Positions 1-11,031 of a DNA stretch of 13,949 bases are shown here, one piece after another. The notes under the pieces are model-generated. The model had not been told where the DNA came from. It saw only the letters and a list, made by a program, of their open reading frames with translations, and searched no databases. A program made the translations under genes and the position numbers. Position 1 is the stretch's first letter; every line of letters starts with the position of its first letter. The DNA comes from Irineochytrium annulatum (taxonomy: Eukaryota; Chytridiomycota; Chytridiomycetes; Chytridiales; Chytridiaceae), in NCBI GenBank assembly GCA_027600665.1, contig JADGJL010000782.1, forward strand, positions 1 through 13,949, given 5' to 3'.

Positions 1-2
1 AG

Positions 3-188
3 TTCACGGGCTCCAAGTTGTCGCCCGCCATTCCCTGGTTCAGAAGCACGGCCGACCACCCGGATCTGCCGTGCACCGGCTTCCCAACCACCGTTCGAGG
101 TGCCTACGGTTCAGGGGCCGGATGCGACTCGGACTGTGACGAGTGGGGGGTTCTAAGAGATGAAATAGTTCCAACGCTGTTTGGTTAG
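3..188 (+). CDS. 3' end of an unidentified gene (partial at 5' side)
   Basis: The third forward frame is open from the window edge to a TAG at 186-188, giving a 61-residue tail. About two thirds of its third codon positions are G or C, like the certain genes nearby. The tail contains a CDSDCDEWG stretch with clustered Cys and Asp; I recognise no domain. An AATAAA lies 21 bases beyond the stop, as expected for a 3' end. Frame 1 is also open to about 156, so the frame choice rests on codon bias and the poly(A) signal. Most of the gene is outside the window, and no function is proposed. Confidence 0.45.
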   Translation, partial: FTGSKLSPAIPWFRSTADHPDLPCTGFPTTVRGAYGSGAGCDSDCDEWGVLRDEIVPTLFG

Positions 189-208
189 ATGGCGCTCCTC
201 TTTCGAGT

Positions 209-214
209 AATAAA
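209..214 (+). terminator. AATAAA poly(A) signal after the partial upstream gene
   Basis: A canonical AATAAA hexamer 21 bases after the TAG of the 5' partial gene. The spacing fits a compact fungal 3' UTR. It supports the reading of 3-188 as a coding tail, but a six-base match can occur by chance. Confidence 0.4.
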
Positions 215-766
215 CATCCGGTTTGGTCAAGTTAATCCTCACCTCATTTACTTCATCTTTGCATTTTTCTGCCGTCTCCATTACACAATCGCATTCAAGT
301 TCAAATCGGCTCGCCAGCCCAACGTCCGTGGCGTTCGTAATGAATGCGGTGCCAGCGCCTATTGCTCTCCAGCGCGTAGTTGGCGCAAGCCAGCGAGTCC
401 CGCCTCGTCTGTAGAGTGGCTCACTCATGCCCAACCCCACGGCTATTTTGGGGAAGCGGACGCAACAAATGGCGCACAACGAGAAGGGCAAGAGTGACCC
501 ACCGCGACGGAGGTCGGTAACAGGGAGTGGGCGCGAAGTCAAGCGCGTGCGCCCACCAGAGACACCAACAACACGTGTTTTACAGTAAATCTTATGGAGG
601 TTCTGCGATATGTTGGCTGCTCATACCGTTCCACTGCAGGTGGTCAAATTGTCGGCAAGTGGTGCGATGTTTTGAGTCCGACATCCAACTTCCTCTCCCT
701 TCGTGACGTCGGAAGAGCATCGATCGTTCTTATCGAGACCGGCGACACCCCCACCACCAGGAAGCA
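215..766. other. Intergenic region with the presumed AACS promoter
   Basis: About 550 bases between the upstream tail and the AACS start codon. Several short open frames occur on both strands, but none has a recognisable domain. The longest is a 129-codon minus-strand frame at 153-542, which I do not accept as a gene. A TGACGTC (704-710), seven of eight bases of the bZIP/CRE palindrome, sits about 57 bases before the AACS ATG and is the only promoter-like motif I would note. No convincing TATA box was seen. Confidence 0.5.
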
Positions 767-2903
767 ATGGCCATCGCTGACTTCGTCGTCAACCCGAAGC
801 TGATGCGGGCCGCATCTGCCTCCAATGGCTCCGTGACCGCTTTCAGAGACTTCATCAACAACCGCTTCTCGCTGAACCTGGCCACCTACGCGGAGCTGCA
901 CGAGTGGTCCATCAAGGAACTTGAGCTCTTTTGGCGGGCGGTGTTCGACTTCACCAACGTCATCCACTCCTCGCCGCCAGCCCAGATCCTCGAGACCACT
1001 CGGCCCATGGACGCGATCCCGAGGTGGTTTTTAGGCTGCCGCCTCAACTACGCCGAGAACCTCCTGATGGCTCGCGACGACCCGCAGCGCGTCGCCCTGA
1101 TTGCTGCCAACGAGACCGGTGTCGTCAGAACTGCGACGGGGTCCCAGCTGGCCGAGCAGGTACGCGTCGCCGCGTCGGCGATGAGGCGGCTCGGCGTCAA
1201 GAAGGGGGACGTGATCGCGGCCTACCTCCCGAACGCGATCGAGGCCATCTCGCTGATGCTAGCCGCAGCGAGCATTGGGGCGCTGTGGTCGTCGGCGAGC
1301 CCGGAATTGGGGCCCGTGGGTGTCGTCGAGCGGTTCGGTCAGATCAAACCAAAGTTTCTCTTTTCCGTGAACGGCGTGATATACAATGGGAAGAACCATG
1401 AGCACTTGACTAAGTTTGCGGCCGTCCTGAAGAGCCTCCCAACGGTCGAGCATGCGTTCGTCATCGACTACGTAGATGGCGTTCCGAACCTGTCGGGGGG
1501 ACAGATTCCCCGGGCCGCGAACTTCAGCACCTTTCTGGAGGAGGCGAGACCAGAGGACCCGCTGTCCTTTGAGCAGCTGCCCTTCGATCACCCGCTGTTC
1601 ATCCTCTACTCCTCAGGCACGACGGGAAAGCCAAAATGCATTGTGCATGGCGCCGGGGGCACGCTTCTGCAGCACAACAAGGAACACATCATCCAGGGCG
1701 GCATGGGGAGAGACGACGTCTTCTTCTACTATACGACAACTTCGTGGATGATGTGGCAATGGCTCGTTTCCGGCTTGTCGGTCGCGCGAACTCTTGTGCT
1801 GTACGACGGCAGCCCGTTCAAGCCTACGACGTCACGGATGTTTGACTTGGTCGACGAGCTCGGTATTACCGTCTTCGGCACGTCTGCCAAGTTCCTCCAA
1901 TCTGTTCAAGACCAGCAAATGACACCGAAGAAGACGCACAGTTTGCAGAGCATCCGAATTATCTACTCGACAGGGTCGCCGCTGCACCCCGAACAGTTAG
2001 TCTTTGCGTAAAGCGTTGGACCATTGCTAAGTCCGATTTAGATATGACTTCGTTTATGAGCACATCAAATCGGATGTCATTTTGGGATCTATCACAGGTG
2101 AAGCGTGCTGCGTTTGATTGGGTTATTCAACCCCTTATTCCAGGCGGAACGGACATCATTTCGCTCTTCGCCGGCATCAACTGTGAGGGCCCGGTTTACC
2201 GAGGCGAAATCATGGCGAAGGGGCTTGGGATGGCCATCGAAGCGTATGACGACAACGGGAAGCCGGTGAAGGATGGCACTAGCGGTGATCTCGTGTGCAC
2301 GAAGCCGTTTCCGTGTATGCCCGTGTGCTTCTGGAACGACGCAGATGGCAAAATCTACAGGGCCGCTTACTTTGACAAGTTCCCTGGGATATGGTATCAT
2401 GGCGACTTCTCGTTCTTTAACAAGATCACCGATGGTTAATACCTTTTTGATTGTTCCTTTTCGTCCGCTAACGCATCATTTGCCTAGGTATCGTTATGTT
2501 GGGAAGAAGTGACGGCACGTTGAAGCCCGGAGGTGTTCGGTTCGGATCGGCCGAGCTCTACACCATCATTGGACAATTCTCGGACGTCGCCGACTCGTTG
2601 GCGGTCGGGCAGAATGTTGGCAACGACGAGCGCGTTGTTCTTTTTGTGAAAATGGTCGAGGGACACTCTTACACATCTGAGTTGAAGACGAAGATAGCTG
2701 TCGCCATTCGCAACCAGCTGTCGGCTCGGCATGTGCCCGCAATTATCCTGCCGATAGATGATATCCCATACACACATACAGGGAAAAAGGGAGAGATTTT
2801 GGTGAAGAAGGTCATTAATGGCGGCAAAGGACCTGTGGGAAACGCCCTCGTTAACCCCGAATCTTTGAATTTGTACATTAACATTCCTGAACTGAAGCTA
2901 TAA
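767..2903 (+). CDS. AACS: Acetoacetyl-CoA synthetase (acetoacetate-CoA ligase), 4 exons
   Basis: Activates acetoacetate with ATP and CoA to acetoacetyl-CoA, feeding cytosolic sterol and lipid synthesis. Exons: 767-1995, 2042-2097, 2144-2434, 2488-2903; introns of 46, 46 and 53 nt, all GT-AG. The spliced product is 663 aa (human about 672). Visible features: N-terminal WFxGxRLNYAENLL block (about 87-100); AMP-binding P-loop YSSGTTGKPK (281-290); YTTTSWMMWQW; SIxGGTDIIS across the second intron; GRSDGTL then VRFGS; and the C-terminal TGKKGE with the expected adenylation lysine at 625 or 626. Each exon join keeps phase and restores family sequence. The ATG is the first after an in-frame stop at 704-706. 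The protein ends in LKL, similar to but not a canonical peroxisomal signal. Acetyl-CoA synthetase is less likely, because the N-terminal block and the WMMW region are AACS-type. Confidence 0.96.
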
Positions 2904-3128
2904 TTGTTCTATTTTGTATTTGGCTGTTAGATTTCCTTTGTCTTTGTTTTTTTTGGTACCACAGCCTTTTTGGCTACTCCCCCAAGTTTGTAAAACATTT
3001 GTCTTCCAATTGTTCTTGCTTGATTTGGCACGCACCATTGCGTGAGTTCACATCGAATTATCTTAATATACTTACTTGTAACGACTTAATGAGGCGATTC
3101 CAGCGTGGACGGCTTTCAGCGTGCGTGG

Positions 3129-3134
3129 AATAAA
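3129..3134 (+). terminator. AATAAA, candidate AACS poly(A) signal
   Basis: The first exact AATAAA downstream of the AACS stop codon, 226 bases away. That is longer than the spacing at the other genes here, so a variant signal nearer the stop may be used instead. Confidence 0.3.
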
Positions 3135-3343
3135 TCAGCTACATTAAGAATCTATTTATCTACTTGTCTCTTTACTGTCCAACCAACGCTACGAATCCCT
3201 CCCGGCCGCAGCCGACTCCCTCTCTAGCTTCTCTAACGTTGAAAGCCCACACAGTTCTCCGTCAGAAGGTGGCCGACGAGCTCGATCTCAATGGTCTCAA
3301 CATCAAGGGGATTCAGCAAACCTACTCGTCACGACCCATATCC

Positions 3344-3391
3344 ACGAACAAATTATGGCACGAACAAATTATGGCACGAACAAATTTTGGC
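3344..3391. repeat. 16-bp tandem repeat, three copies
   Basis: Unit ACGAACAAATTATGGC occurs at 3344-3359 and again, identical, at 3360-3375; the third copy at 3376-3391 differs by one base (TTTTGG for TTATGG). It sits 15 bases beyond the ALG11 stop, in the 3' flank of that gene. It is a minisatellite-like array; I recognise no known element. Confidence 0.95.
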
Positions 3392-3405
3392 CAACTGCTG
3401 ATGCA

Positions 3406-5268
3406 TTATTGCTCGTGTATACCGACGATCCCAAACACGTCCTTTAATACATCATAAAGATCGTTTTGAAATCGTTCTTTTGAGAACAGCGACCTCGCTC
3501 TTTCTCTGGCGGCACGCCGTATTTCCAAATCAGTTGCCCCATCCAAGGTCAAAGCGGCGACTAACGCATGAACGTACTCCTCGGACGACAGTGCCAAAAA
3601 CCCTAAAATTTGTGAGAGAGACTTAGGGTGAAGGCTTCTACCTGAGTCTGCATCTACAATGTTAGACTTCGGTCCTCCGGAGTTGTTCACCACCGGTATA
3701 AGACCAGCCGCCTGAGGTGCATTAGATGTGGCGTGCGTGCATCAACATACCATGTATTCCACAATCCCGATCCCGAAATGCTCGTTCCGCATCGTATGTA
3801 AGCCAATCGACGCGGTCCTTAAGTAGTCTAACAACACGTCGTATGGCGCGTTAACAATAAACGTCACCCGGTTCTTCGACTTAGATGCGATATGTTCCGT
3901 TAGGTGCTCTCACCTCGATGTCGAGAGCTTTCGCCTGAGCTTTTAAACCGCATATTAATCTCTCGTCATCGGCGTTCCGACAGCCGCCCAAAAGTACCAA
4001 AGACGCATCCAAATCCGGAAGCCGCCTGATAACATCTGCGTACACGCCAATCTGCATATGAAGGGCTTTCTCGGGCCTGCAATATTATCAAGTCCAAAAA
4101 GATAAAGGTCCTCATACCGAAATTGAGCCACGGACAGAATGATCGGCTTCCGTGGCCGCAAGGGAAACAGAGCAAGGTCTTCGACGTCACAGGGAGGGAA
4201 CAACGTACGTACTCTTTTGCATTTACGCCACAATTGAAGAATATGTGAATGTGTCCAAGAAGAATTCACCTTTAAAAATTAGCTACGCGCCAACTTAGAA
4301 ATGATGGTACCATGGCCACATCCGCAAACGAGCCAACATACGAGTATAGGAGCGCGAACAGTCTGTAATACCTACAAACCAAAAGTCAGAAAAAAACAGC
4401 AATTGAAGCTTGGCAACTGTAGCTTAATCTGCTTTAAAACGGGATTCTTCACGTAAACGTCGGCATTGTTAAAGGAGACCTGGCCCCCTTGTACAACATC
4501 GAGCATATCAAGGCTACTTGTATCAGAAGTGAATGCCAAAAGTAAGATACCTTATTGTGGGGTAGTGGACGTAAGCCAACACCGGCACCTTGTAAGCAAC
4601 CTTCGCTATCGGATACGGGAACGCAAACCCGACAGTTTCTTTCATTAATCGAGTTTCCCATTCATTCATCCTACCTACATAGAAATCAGGCACTAACAGG
4701 TGAAAGGCTTCTAAGGCAACGACTATGGAGCCCAGGCTTTGGCCAATCAAAGTTAGCCGGGGGTAACTTTAACGCTCGTTAGCCATTATCAACTCCATCT
4801 GCCACACTTAACAGGGTCCAGCCATCGGTCGCTCCTCAAATAGAAGAAGCGGACGCCGCTTGTGTTGACATCAATGTTGAACTGTGTCTAAACTTTCGAT
4901 TAGAGTGTGCTTAAAGACCGGAACAAGAACCTTGACGCGCCGAAAGATGCGTTCTGCAGATCCCGAGCTACTGCTCGCGTACACGGCGCAGACCATCCGC
5001 GGAAACCTCGTCTGGATGAGCTGAATTGAAGACCATAGCACTCGTTCGCCACCGCCGCCGTTAGCGCTGGCCATCATCAGTGTGCTTTGATAGCGAGTAA
5101 CTACCATGAGGGATGAAAGATGCCGATCAGCACGCGATTGCTCAGCCCAGCAAGGCGACGCTGCCGAAATTTAATTTCATCCAAAGTCGTGGCCCAAGAA
5201 AAGGCCAGCGTCGCGAGGAAAAGCGTCCACTGGACGGACAGAGCGATGATCACCCCGATCATTTCCAT
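3406..5268 (-). CDS. ALG11: ALG11-type alpha-1,2-mannosyltransferase (GT4), 12 exons
   Basis: Adds the fourth and fifth mannoses (from GDP-mannose, alpha-1,2) to Man3GlcNAc2-PP-dolichol on the cytosolic ER face, in N-glycan assembly. Exons in reading order: 5268-5105, 5066-4931, 4887-4808, 4766-4675, 4638-4551, 4513-4418, 4371-4311, 4269-4118, 4076-3914, 3879-3751, 3711-3642, 3602-3406. The eleven introns are 34-46 nt, and every phase closes. The product is 475 aa (human 492). Visible: hydrophobic N-terminal segment (about 4-30, a membrane anchor); FHPSC plus [10 protein letters not shown] (about 51-66); [52 protein letters not shown]; and the GT4 EX7E motif [10 protein letters not shown] (glutamates about 377 and 385), followed by [16 protein letters not shown]. 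Start 5268 is the only in-frame ATG pair (MEM) before the anchor. The frame stays open upstream to about 5390, so a longer spliced N-terminus is possible. Confidence 0.95.
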
Positions 5269-5706
5269 CTGGAACAAGCCACCCCTCAGAACTTGCCAAA
5301 CCAGTGTCTGCAGAGGCAGGCTCAGGGCATTGAGGAGTCGCCGTATGCTGGCATCGATGTTGAAGTTACGCTTTGATGCTAGCTCGCCAAAATAGGTTCA
5401 ATATTAAGCGGCGATGAAAGTTGAGAAAAAGTCCGGGTCTCGACGCCCCGGATCAGGTCGATGGCGATTAGGCTCAGGGGGCGATGATGTGATTGAGGAT
5501 GAGGCCTGGAGGAACGGCATGTTAAGCATGCTGTCGGCCGCAATTTCGATGGACGACCTGCCGAAGCAGGACGTGACTTATTGTATGCGTGCCGGAGGAC
5601 GTGAAGAGGAGTCTCAGGATGTGCGCCGGGTGAACATTCTCGTTTTGCTGCTTGTGCCAAGTTTCTCGTGTAGGACACGCTCTGCTGTAGTAACGACCTA
5701 ATCCTA
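5269..5706. other. Unresolved region between ALG11 and the BTB frame
   Basis: GC-rich and open in several frames, with no domain I recognise. On the minus strand, a candidate upstream ALG11 exon (ATG at 5520, 5520-5445) could splice over a 66-nt GT-AG intron (5444-5379) into the frame leading to the ALG11 start, adding a Ser/Pro-rich N-terminus. On the plus strand, a frame with ATG at 5549 (MDDLPKQDVTYCMRAGG) has codon bias like a gene and could be a first exon of the BTB gene. Both cannot be fully right, and the sequence alone does not settle it. Some of the stretch must also hold the divergent promoters. Confidence 0.4.
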
Positions 5707-5892
5707 AAACTTTCATCTTCACGGTCGAAGCTCGTCGAGGCATACCAGAAGACGATATTCCTCGCGAAGCAGCTCGCGAAATTTAACAGGTAGGAGGTTT
5801 CGCAAAAGCAGAAGCTGCACTGCTGACGAATTAAACCACCTACCCAACCTCGCGCAATCGATATGTCGCCGCACAGGAGAAGCGCGCGAAAG

Positions 5893-6178
5893 CGCTTTGG
5901 CGTATGACGTCGGCGTGGACCCGGTCGTCATCCTCTGCGTCGGCGACCGCCTCTTCCACACGAGCTGCGACGTCTTGGTCTCGGAAGCGGACTCCTTTTC
6001 CCCCGACCTGCTCAGCGCCAACTTTAAAGGGCGGAATAAGGGCGAGCCGTTCTTCATCCCACGCGAGGCCTGCGTCTTTGAGCACGTTCTGAGCATCAAG
6101 ATATATGGGGAGGTCATGGTGCAGCCCACGGATTTCAAGAGGCGGAGCAATCATGGACGCAAGAGGTTTATTAAGTGA
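5893..6178 (+). CDS. KCTD/T1-type BTB (POZ) domain protein, partial or degenerate
   Basis: The frame shows the conserved start of a potassium-channel-tetramerisation (T1/KCTD-type) BTB fold: VVILCVGDRLFHTSCDVL (the family has LNVGG..F.TS..TL), then DSFSPDLLSANF, EPFFIPREACVFEHVL (family YFIDRDP..FEHVL) and IYGEVMVQPTDF. Such domains oligomerise and often serve as cullin-3 adaptors, but the role here is unknown. The frame is open back to about 5707 with an Arg/Ser-rich stretch and no ATG, so at least one 5' exon is missing. One candidate exon is 5731-5789 (LVEAYQKTIFLAKQLAKF), joined by a 103-nt intron 5790-5892, long for this window. The C-terminal helices of the domain are absent: it ends in a basic tail at TGA 6176-6178. 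It may be a broken gene or need further 3' splicing. Confidence 0.6.
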
Positions 6179-7042
6179 CGGCGCTCGTAGAGAAACTTAG
6201 GGGCGAAGGTTTAGGGAGGGTCGCAACTATCGATTCTGAACTTTTGAGCTCACACAAGGAGAAGTCGAGAAACGACTTGGTGAGATAACGAAGGTTTGAT
6301 GTGGGTATTACTTTTTCGCGTGCTTGGATGACGTCGGAAATGCTGATGTTGTGGCGTGTACATCATGTCCCAAGTCTGCTGGGATTCCCTTCAAAAAATC
6401 AGTCTGTGCCTCACCGGGGATGCGGTTAAATTGTCAGCGGACTTTTGAACATTCCGGATAGATTCGCTGTGGGGATTGCGGGCTTTTGCCCGACTTAGTT
6501 GTGCCAAACTGGCTGCTGCATGTGGGTGTGTCACGACCATTTCCCAGTCACATCAGGGCCTACATAATCCCAGCGTCCGCGTTCTTATGTTATCCGCACC
6601 CTAACCGAGTTAACGGCTTGCAGAAGGTGGTACGCAAAAAGGAACGCGACGTTACATTGATACGAAGACGGGGCCGAGCTCGGTGAAAGCGGCACGGTCA
6701 CTTGGCGCTTTAAAAATATTCCAGTCGCGGTTGCCCGATAGGAGCCATACTATGAACTCGTGATGATCGTGGGTTATTGAGCACAACCATCCGGTCACAA
6801 CACCTGAGCCTGGCTCGTTGGTCACGCTGGGGCCAGTCCGACTCTGAAGAGCGGCATGACAGTGGCGTCGGCTGCGACGAACGCGACAAAAGAAGGGCAC
6901 CGCTGGTTAGTATGGGGCAGTAACTCAACAACAGTTTATATCTACTTTGACGGCCCGATCCATTGAACAAAGCACCCTGCGGCAATGTGTTTGCTTTGAC
7001 GCGACTTTGACGATACTTTTTTATCGCACAAGCCGCCGTACC
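6179..7042. other. Gene-poor interval upstream of IMP4
   Basis: About 860 bases with only short unconvincing frames on both strands. One possible 3' exon for the BTB gene exists: a 35-nt GT-AG gap from the GTTTATTAAG near 6166 to about 6200 would open a 29-codon tail (RGEGLGRVATIDSELLSS) to a TAA near 6290. I have no family support for it. A GTGATGA near 6760 with a CTGA about 40 bases on mimics C/D snoRNA boxes but lacks a terminal stem. The part next to 7042 must hold the IMP4 promoter; no clear motif was seen. Confidence 0.5.
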
Positions 7043-8098
7043 ATGATCAGGCGAGAGACTCGAAAGCGACGAGAGTACCTCTACAGGAAGTCGCTGGAGA
7101 CGAAGGAACGCCAGATATTTGATCGAAAGCAGCAGTTGAAGAAGGCTCTTGCAGGTAACATCGGTTTGGAGGCGACCTGCTGACAAGCGGTAAACAGAGG
7201 GGAAGCCTATACCAAGTGGGCTCATCAAGGAAGCACAGGCGCTAAAGAAGGATCTCTACTTGGACGAGTCGCAGTCTGGTATTTACGCATAGACCTTACG
7301 ACGTGCATACTAAGAACTATGAAGCATTAACAACACATATTGACGATGAGTACTCAACCGCCGGGACCATGGACCCGAAGATTCTCATTACCACCTCGCG
7401 CGACCCTTCCTCCCGTCTCCTCCAATTCTCGAAGGAAATGCGGCTCGTATTTCCAAACGCACAGCGCATCAACCGCGGCAATTACGTGATCAAGGACGTT
7501 TGTGACGCGTGCCGGTCGAACGAGGTTACCGACCTCATTATTTTGCATGAGACCAGGGGACAGCCGGACGGGCTGATCGTTTGTCATTTCCCGTACGGCC
7601 CGACCGCCTACTTCAGCTTGCATAACGTGGTGCTTCGGCACGACATACCGGACAGAGGTACGGTTTCGGAACAGTGGCCCCACCTGGTGTTCGATGGTTT
7701 TGGGAGCAAGTTGGGAAACAGAGTACGTAACCACCCGATGGCCTGTATTGTTCACGGTTGACGTGTAAGGGCAGGTGAAAGACATCCTCAAGTATCTCTT
7801 CCCGGTTCCCAAGGAGGATAGTAAAAGGGTTATGACGTTCGCCAATCAAAGCGACTACATCTCTTTCCGGCATCACGTCTACTTGAAGGTTGGGAAGGAA
7901 GTTCAGCTATCAGAGGTCGGCCCTCGATTCGAGATGCGACGTGAGTGTTTTGAGCTGAATCCGCACAGATTTTAAGGTCGTTTGATAGCATACGAGATAA
8001 AGCTGGGCACCGTCGACATCGCCTCGACTGCAGATACCGAATGGGTGCATAGACCGTACTCAAACGCTACCCGGAAAGGCAAAACGGTTTTAATATGA
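7043..8098 (+). CDS. IMP4: IMP4, U3 snoRNP Brix-domain protein, 5 exons
   Basis: Component of the Mpp10-Imp3-Imp4 module of the small-subunit processome. It helps U3 snoRNA pair with pre-rRNA for 18S processing in the nucleolus. Exons: 7043-7154, 7198-7278, 7325-7722, 7775-7940, 7989-8098; introns 43, 46, 52 and 48 nt. Spliced product 288 aa (human 291, yeast 290). Visible: start [19 protein letters not shown], the classic Imp4 N-terminus; [11 protein letters not shown]; Brix-domain blocks [70 protein letters not shown] and EVGPRFEMR; then a short C-terminus with KLGTVD and EWVHRPYSN. The second intron has a perfect TACTAAG branch sequence. The fourth acceptor (ending at 7988) was preferred over an earlier TTTTAAG because only it restores frame. 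It lies tail to tail with SEC18. Confidence 0.96.
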
Positions 8099-8194
8099 AT
8101 GGAGTAGACGGTTTAACTTGGCACAACGAGCTCGCGGGCTCCTGACCATACACGACACACAGCCGAAAACATATCGATTTAAGTGAATATGAAA

Positions 8195-8200
8195 AATAAA
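8195..8200 (+). terminator. AATAAA poly(A) signal for IMP4
   Basis: Exact AATAAA in an A-rich run, 97 bases after the IMP4 stop and before the convergent SEC18 end at 8294. The 195-base gap between the two stop codons must carry both 3' UTRs. Confidence 0.45.
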
Positions 8201-8293
8201 TAGTTAAATGCCGCAAAAAGGGGAAATGCGTGATCCAAACAGATTTCTAATACGCTAGGTGACACTCATCCATCAGCTAAAACGGCGGTTAGG

Positions 8294-10931
<2,638 letters not shown>

Positions 10932-11031
10932 ATTGTTGTGTTGTCGACGTGAGCCAAGAGAGCAGCCTGAGCTTCGAAATTGTCGCGTTGGGACTTTTCC
11001 TGCCGGTGTCGCCAAGCAGGCATCGATCGCA
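10932..11031. promoter_or_regulatory. Short divergent promoter region between SEC18 and the Nrd1-like gene
   Basis: Only 100 bases separate the two start codons, which face away from each other. Both core promoters and 5' UTRs must fit here or overlap the coding starts. No TATA box is visible; a GACGTGAG (about 10956) and a CATCGATCG (about 11021) are the only motif-like strings. Shared regulation is an inference from the spacing. Confidence 0.6.

Larger units (their letters stand above)
2904..3405. other. Convergent intergenic region between AACS and ALG11, with a possible coding remnant
   Basis: AT-rich AACS 3' flank up to about 3150 (T-runs and an AATAAA at 3129-3134), then a GC-richer block at 3180-3340. 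In that block, codon-like bias moves between two forward frames: one reads RYESLPAAADSLSSF, the other RQKVADELDLNGLNIKGIQ. This looks like a decayed or intron-split fragment of a gene I do not recognise. No full gene can be supported. A 16-bp triple repeat follows at 3344-3391. Confidence 0.4.

Noticed and set aside
153..542. 129-codon minus-strand frame opposite the upstream gene's 3' flank
   Set aside because: No recognisable domain, and it overlaps the likely 3' UTR and poly(A) signal of the upstream gene.
5719..6150. 143-codon minus-strand frame opposite the BTB domain
   Set aside because: No domain is seen, whereas the plus strand carries clear BTB motifs over the same bases.
6755..6815. 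C/D-box snoRNA candidate (GTGATGA followed by CTGA)
   Set aside because: No terminal stem pairs the flanks, the spacing is short, and no second box pair is visible.
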